Shown here: positions 59,701-64,000 of the stretch, one piece after another
How positions within the stretch are numbered: the first letter of the stretch is position 1
Layout of the letters: each line of letters begins with the position of its first letter
Source: Nilaparvata lugens
Lineage: Eukaryota; Arthropoda; Insecta; Hemiptera; Delphacidae
Assembly (NCBI RefSeq): GCF_014356525.2
Contig: NC_052507.1
Coordinates: 45,326,022 to 45,390,021 of the forward strand
Length of the DNA: 64,000 nt
Reading direction: 5' to 3'
Program-made: the position numbers and the translations under genes
Notes under the pieces: generated by a model
The model's database searches: none
Told to the model about the DNA's origin: nothing
Seen by the model: the letters and a program-made list of their open reading frames with translations, nothing else

Positions 59701-61221
59701 GTAATTATATACTGTAGATGTAATGTATATACTGTACGTCAAGTTGACTAGACATAATTAAAGAACATCCAGTAATTGACTATATTCAGTCCATGACCGG
59801 CATTCGCCAGACAGGCTTCGTCAAAGTTAAAAATAATTAAAACACAAATAACAAGAGATGGCTGCAGATAGTTCGTTTTATTTGGATCTGTAGATGGACT
59901 GCAATTCTAAATTATGAAACAGCCTCAAACTGATCCACATGTCCACTGGTTTCATCATCCTCAGTGAGTACAGAGGGTGGTTGATGAGTTTCTCACGTAT
60001 CAGCCTAGAAAACTTCCTATACTCCATAGCCAACTCCTTAGTCAACCTAGTCCGGGCGCAAATGTCATTCCGTGGTCCTTTTTGAGTAACAGCCGCGGAA
60101 GATGTCTCAAATTCTTCGTTAGGTCTAGCATAATAAGGATCGTGATGATGATGAGTAGAAATCACAAGCAAACACCTCGGAAACAAGATGGCCGCCAAAA
60201 TTTTCAGGGCTTTGCTATATCGCTTATATTTCAATAACCGTTCAAGATTTTCAACCGTTTTATTAGACGAAAATATTTTTAAAATCTTCCTCTACAATTT
60301 TTGTTTTATAAAATTTTCCTCTAAAAAGCATAATTTTTAGTTATAACCTTCAATAGCCCAAAAAACGTTTTTTTCTGAAGTTTTTAAAATGTCATTCCAT
60401 TATAGCTTTTTTTGTGCAAGAGATACAGAGAAATTTTGAATCTATGGAATTTAGAGTTTCTTCAACTTTGGAACGATATATCTTCATGCGCTGTACGTCA
60501 AAAAATGAGTTCTCCAGCGCCCTCCAAAGAGAACCCTGCATGATTTCTGGTGCGTTTTTCCATACGCATGAGGTAACAAGCTAGAACTATAAAATCATTT
60601 TTTCATGACTACTTCAAGATAGAGACTTGAAAATGGTCTCAATCTCTTCGTTACAGCAAGACGAATAAGAATATTGATGATGGAAACAACGAAAATATTC
60701 GACATCATTAAAAAATACAAGATGGCGGTAATTATTGACAGAAATTTTTATATTGCTTGTTCTTCAGTTATTGTAAGAGATATCGGATTGGTTTTACCAC
60801 CAAAGTGTTAAGAATTAACCAAACAATGATGTTCGAGAGAATCATCTTACTTCGACCACTCTTTCCATTATTTATTCAACTTCAAAAGCTTGAAACATAC
60901 ATTTTTGTGAACAATATCTTACTTTCCACCCTGAATATGTATTCGCAGTAGACAAACGCTAGTATTATTGGCACAATGTTGTAGAATATCTCCAAAGCTT
61001 CAATTCAAGCTAGCAACATGTAGGCCGGGATGGCAATCATTTAGAATTTTTCAAGCTTAATGAAAGTAGCTAGGAATTATTGGCATCTTTTAGCAGATTA
61101 TTTGCCAACTAGAAGATGAAATATAAAAAAACTTGGTGACTTACCTGTCTGATATCTTTGACTTCATCCACTGTGGCAGTGATATGCCAGATAGGGAACG
61201 ATCCGACTGAGTAGAATCCAT
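50458..61221 (-). CDS. Unrecognised four-exon gene, 282-residue protein (exons 61221-61145, 57899-57688, 55296-55018, 50738-50458)
   Basis: Four exons join with GT-AG junctions and matching phases (2, 1, 1), totalling 849 bases with ATG and TAA. Intron lengths are 3,245, 2,391 and 4,279 bp. The protein looks largely disordered: Ser/Pro-rich N terminus (FSPPNEDDSFFF), a basic Ser-rich centre (KPQRQRRNSRSLPASPHGSP), NPFFTSPLLGS across the exon 3/4 joint, an acidic LPIIPDLEESLELL motif, and a C terminus ending QLREMNFWSPTSM. No enzyme domain, signal peptide or membrane segment. The SP-rich block and K-P-x-x-(L)-x-(M/L)-N end faintly recall vertebrate p33MONOX (KIAA1191), and the PIIPDLEE string recalls IFT43. 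Neither is secure and I assign no function. The consistent phases make the gene model itself strong. Confidence 0.8.
51059..51333. mobile_element. 275-bp MITE with 80-bp inverted repeats and 7-bp target duplication
   Basis: Terminal inverted repeats start CATAGAGAAAC and extend about 80 bases with few mismatches (CCATGGTATAGGGCGTTTAT on the left; ATAAACGCCCTATACCATGG on the right). Flanking CTAATAT is repeated exactly at 51052-51058 and 51334-51340. A CATA terminus with a 7-8-bp duplication fits P- or hAT-like transposases, but neither is proven. Confidence 0.8.
52328..52798. mobile_element. 471-bp near-perfect palindrome, MITE-like
   Basis: Arms 52328-52556 and 52577-52798 are almost perfect reverse complements: TGCATTTCTGAATATATCTC outside, TTTTTGTTCGTACG inside. 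The 20-base loop includes GTTTGTCAAGTTCC, shared with the palindrome at 8061-8209. No coding capacity. Confidence 0.8.
54256..54406. repeat. Tandem duplication, two ~75-bp units
   Basis: Units 54256-54331 and 54332-54406 share CTGTCTAC(A)AACGTTGATGG, AAGATACATTTTCAA and GGTAGTATTATAGTC with a few changes. A short perfect palindrome, CCGGGACG-TGT-CGTCCCGG, lies just upstream at 54198-54216. Confidence 0.75.
54480..54680. repeat. Probable repeat fragment (non-coding)
   Basis: Contains TACCGCGTTTCGCCGTAAAT, AAGAGAAATGCC and CCTCACTTCGCTCGGTCA, strings I associate with an abundant non-autonomous repeat in planthopper DNA. No inverted ends seen within the window. Assignment is from memory only. 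Confidence 0.3.
55018..55296 (-). CDS. Exon 3 of the 282-residue gene, GC-rich
   Basis: 279 bases between acceptor GTTTCCAG| and donor TTGG|GTGAGT. Markedly GC-rich against very AT-rich flanks. Encodes HELGMRKGAEPPLGRIKS, GHSVVAVAHHMISGKLLH and RRNSRSLPASPHGSPKLI. The overlapping + strand frame at 55119-55454 is a shadow. Confidence 0.82.
55297..57687 (-). other. Intron 2 of the 282-residue gene
   Basis: 2,391 bp, AT-rich. Contains the Helitron-like element at 56029-56719 and, after it, GGGGGTCCAGGGGGCGGAGC (56742-56761). No other gene seen. Confidence 0.6.
56029..56719 (+). mobile_element. Helitron-like non-autonomous element, copy 2
   Basis: Begins TCTATATATATAAAAGCG after an A (56028). 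A candidate 3' end is CTGA at 56716-56719, followed by T. About ten bases upstream of it is a small hairpin GGCGAGC-GAA-GCTAGCC. All of this is Helitron-like. Inside are four or five imperfect repeats of about 110 bp with TTCAAATTTGGTACAG and AAAGATACGCCCAAAAT. Matches copy 1 at 6608-7678 in inverted orientation. In copy 1 a GGTCCAGGGGGCT block lies inside the terminus, while here it lies beyond CTGA, so the true 3' end may be farther right. Confidence 0.6.
57688..57899 (-). CDS. Exon 2 of the 282-residue gene
   Basis: 212 bases between acceptor CTTTCAG| and donor GCCA|GTAAGT. Encodes YDLDQTAFSPPNEDDSFF through YLALGEVLQNHTVPC. GC content and reading frame are more gene-like than the surrounding AT-rich intron. 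Confidence 0.8.
59493..59648. repeat. Tandem duplication of ~75 bp
   Basis: AATATCGACCAACTATTGTT...GGCTACCTTGTAATTTTGTC occurs twice back to back (about 59495-59572 and 59573-59648), differing mainly by a 4-base deletion in the second unit (GTAAGTAGAGTAGG against GTAGTAGG). Looks recent. Confidence 0.85.
59878..60232 (-). other. Possible coding stretch without an ATG start
   Basis: The - strand is open for about 118 codons, rich in charged residues (ICARTRLTKELAMEYRKFSR; LINHPLYSLRMM). The first in-frame ATG comes only after 69 codons. The stop TAA overlaps an AATAAA string. No family recognised. It could be a cryptic or alternative exon of the surrounding - strand gene, or chance. Confidence 0.2.
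61145..61221 (-). CDS. Exon 1 of the 282-residue gene
   Basis: ATG at 61219-61221, 77 coding bases to the donor ACAG|GTAAGT, leaving two bases (AG) for an Arg codon completed by exon 2. Encodes MDSTQSDRSLSGISLPQW and MKSKISD. Confidence 0.75.
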
Positions 61222-63854
61222 TTTGTTAAAATAATATCTAGTGGAAGTTTCCAAGTAGTTTATAATATTTTTTTAATTTAGCTGAGATAAGATTTTGTGG
61301 GATTTCAAATCCTTTAGTGTTAAGTGTAAATTGCTTGATGACCTTAAGACGATTACGAGCCAGTGACTTGTTGTTTCAAGCATTGAAGGATTCCAAAATT
61401 AATAGTTTTCTAAGAGTAGGCTTTACTCATACTACTCATCTGAAATTAAAAGAAAAAAACAAATTTACGAATAATCATAAAGAATACTATGCAAAAAATA
61501 TGTAGTGGTACACAACGTTTAGCCTAATTAAAATTATCATTATTAGTGATCCATGTTAATAGTTGGCTCAATCTTCTTATTGAGTGACAATAAGATTAAA
61601 CAATATTAATTATAGTAAGCCTAGAAGTTAAAATCGATGTTAGGATATATACTATTAATTTAAAAGTGTTGAAGCAGCGTTAACCAATCATTATCTTATC
61701 ACATAAACACATTGATAAAATTGAATATAGAAGGCAGACAGCTGCATGTTACATTAGTGTCAAAATTAATAGAAATAAATAAGTTTTGGTATAGATGAAT
61801 GATGACACATAAAAATGTCTCTCATAGACACCTGGAAAGTTTACAGTGCAATAATACCTAAATTAAAATTGCATTCACAATCACCAAATTATGGGCTGCT
61901 ACCTGACATTTTGACAGAAGCATGACCTTGAGAGAATCGATTTCAATTTTCAACATTTATAGCATTAAACGTGTTTGTCATAAATTTATAACTATATAAA
62001 TAAAAAATCAGAATGAACATGTATATTAACATACCATTAACTTTTTATGAATGTTTTTGTAGTAAATCGCAGACCCCATCGTATTTCCAACACAAAACTT
62101 CTTCTACCTTCCACTTCTGTTTGTTCTCACTTCTCATGTCGAGCAAGTAGAGGAGGATGGTTGGAAAATGGCCTTTTGCCACAGAGAAGAGATCAGAGGG
62201 AACATTCTTACCGACTATTGTTTCGCCTTATGTGTAGTATCACTTATACCGGTAGAAAGCGCTTGTATACGCAAATGACGATTTCTGTCTGAGCTGAGTT
62301 AGTACTGTAGTAGGGGGACGTAGTGGGGAGTCATTGGCATCCTACACTTCCCTCTCCAACAACAGTTCACACCACTCCTCCCCGCAAAACAACTGCTGAC
62401 AGCAGTTGTGGCTTGAGGCATGTATGTCATGTTTTTGCTAATAGTACATAGACTAGACATTCATTTTTCTTATTCTAATCACTTGCTACTCTCAACTCTC
62501 CAGATCGCATGAACGCTGCTTCTCCAGTGACAAAGAGGATTAATTTTTATTTCTAATCACAAGAACTAGAAAACAATAAGTGAATGAGTGGCCAGATTTT
62601 GTAACTTTATTACATTATGTACTTCAATTCAATAATTGAAAAATTTTTAATCAATCTAATTTAATCCACAATATTGCGATTTTGAACTTAAAAATTGAGA
62701 AAGAGCATGGAATAATTTTAATAATAACATGTTCTTGAGGTGATGTGTAATGCAGCATTATATTTCTCTATTATTGTTCTAAATGATTTTAATAAATGAT
62801 GTCAAAACTGCTCATTAACAATAATATTGTTTCAGTTACTTTTTTTTTCATTGAATAGCCAAAGATTGTTAACCTTAATAATATTATTTCAGTTGCTTTT
62901 TGTTTTCATTGAATAGCCAATGGTTGTCAACCTTTTTCATAGACTGTACCCATAGTGGAAAGTTCTAATTTTGCATATGAGCTAAATGCTGTTAGGCTAG
63001 TAGGCTAGCCGTCTAGCGGGAGTTGGGGAAGAGGAGTAATTTGAAATTCAATGAATTTCTCTCATTATAAACTTATAAGAGCCACTATCTTCTTAGCATT
63101 CAGTAAAATAACATCCAGTTTCATTGTATATTATAAGGAGGAAATTGATTGATACTCTTTAAAATTTACCTACCCCTGTTGTTATGTATGTGTATTTTTG
63201 TCGTAAATGTATTTCCTTTCCTTGATATAATACAAAATTATAAGTAGAGCAATAAAGAGCAAAACTAAAATCGTAAATCGATTTTGAAATAATCTTCATG
63301 ACCTTTTAGAAGAAACTTTGTGGCTGAATCTGCTAATCAATTCCGACCATGTTGATAAACTTGAAACGCAAAAAATGCTGTTGATTTTATCATTTTTATT
63401 CATAGTTCACTTGGACGCACGGTACGATTCAATCACTTGAAAATATCAAGAGATTGAAGATATTCTCCTCATATTCACGATCTCGGTATTTCTAAGATGG
63501 AAAACAGTAGTTGAAGATAAATATTTATGGTAACTGAGCTCCCATAAAATAAAATTTAGAACCAATCATGAGTTTCTATGATGTATGATCCCATTTAAGA
63601 GACTCTAGATAACAGTGGAATTGCGAAAAAATGGTAAAACTTCAATCGGTTGTAACTTTCTAATGGTATTGAAATCGAAAGTATTGCTGATTGGAGTGAG
63701 AAGAGGAGGAAATTCCTCACATCCTTGACTAGATTTTGATTTTATATCTGTATTATTTCATAAGATATGCAGCATTGAATAAATAAATTGTCGTTATTCT
63801 GTGTATGGAATATGGGTTGAAGTGACAGGTGGACACTCAACAAAAATTTCCCAA
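61222..63854. other. Intergenic sequence to the assembly gap
   Basis: Should include the promoter of the - strand gene (just right of 61221), but no core element is clear. 62300-62420 is relatively GC-rich. A tandem pair with CATTGAATAGCCAA lies at 62818-62935. No gene recognised. Confidence 0.45.
62818..62935. repeat. Tandem duplication, two ~58-bp units
   Basis: Two adjacent imperfect copies sharing AATAATATT(G/A)TTTCAGTT, TTTTCATTGAATAGCCAA and GATTGTTAACCTT/GGTTGTCAACCTT. Confidence 0.7.
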
Positions 63855-63954
63855 NNNNNNNNNNNNNNNNNNNNNNNNNNNNNNNNNNNNNNNNNNNNNN
63901 NNNNNNNNNNNNNNNNNNNNNNNNNNNNNNNNNNNNNNNNNNNNNNNNNNNNNN
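63855..63954. other. Assembly gap, 100 Ns
   Basis: Exactly 100 unknown bases, the usual placeholder for a scaffold gap of unknown size. The 46 bases after it carry nothing recognisable. Confidence 0.98.
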
Positions 63955-64000
63955 GAGTTTTAATTTACGAAAGTTTAATGAACAGTGTTTTTGTCTTTGA

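Larger units (their letters stand above)
57900..61144 (-). other. Intron 1 of the 282-residue gene
   Basis: 3,245 bp. Contains a loose inverted repeat (about 58016-58095 against 58590-58680), the tandem duplication at 59493-59648 and an unexplained open stretch at 59878-60232. Otherwise AT-rich with no recognised gene. Confidence 0.55.

Noticed and set aside
1..64000. CRISPR arrays, bacterial operons, tRNA or rRNA genes
   Set aside because: No array of spaced direct repeats, no bacterial gene organisation and no cloverleaf or rRNA sequence was found; the window is eukaryotic throughout.

Overview
The window looks like nuclear DNA from a hemipteran insect, probably a planthopper. It is AT-rich, has spliced genes with GT-AG introns, and is loaded with BEL/Pao, Penelope-like, CR1/Jockey-type and RTE-type retroelements, Helitron-like elements and many palindromic MITE-like repeats. 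The species call rests on general style and remembered repeat families, not on a search.

Two host genes are supported. On the + strand, LSM1 (mRNA-decay LSm1-7 ring subunit) has three exons (10808-10856, 13095-13279, 47678-47851) that join in frame to a complete 135-residue protein. Its second intron is 34,398 bp and holds almost all the mobile DNA here. On the - strand, an unrecognised four-exon gene (61221 down to 50458) gives a 282-residue, probably disordered protein. The two genes converge, with poly(A) signals at 47986 and 50392.

Layout. 1-5106: 5' part of a BEL/Pao element (copy A, - strand) running off the left edge. 5107-10807: intergenic, with a Helitron-like element, a 133-bp MITE, a short palindrome and a 1-kb foldback element. 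10808-47851: LSM1. Intron 1 holds an old LINE RT fragment. Intron 2 holds, in order, an 870-bp foldback; a CR1/Jockey-type LINE split by a Penelope-like element (PLE) block; a second PLE copy in inverted orientation with a GIY-YIG domain; a nearly complete 7.0-kb BEL/Pao element (copy C); a 3.2-kb RTE-type LINE with a 13-bp target duplication; an RTE endonuclease fragment; a third BEL/Pao element (copy B, internally deleted, with target duplication); LINE pieces; and a decayed virus-like island at 44384-47293. 48252-61144: palindromic repeats, tandem duplications and a second Helitron-like element, mostly in introns of the - strand gene. 61222-63854: no convincing gene. 63855-63954: a 100-N assembly gap.

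The most unusual item is the virus-like island. It has an intact 144-codon ORF with a parvovirus-VP1-type phospholipase A2 core, followed by broken remnants of what I read as a protease-like N terminus, a double-jelly-roll capsid-like protein and a further Cys/His-containing protein. It ends less than 400 bp before LSM1 exon 3. The transposon nesting also gives a clean relative chronology: an inverted duplication kept the empty target site of BEL copy C, and exact 5-bp (BEL B, BEL C) and 13-bp (RTE) target duplications define three insertions.
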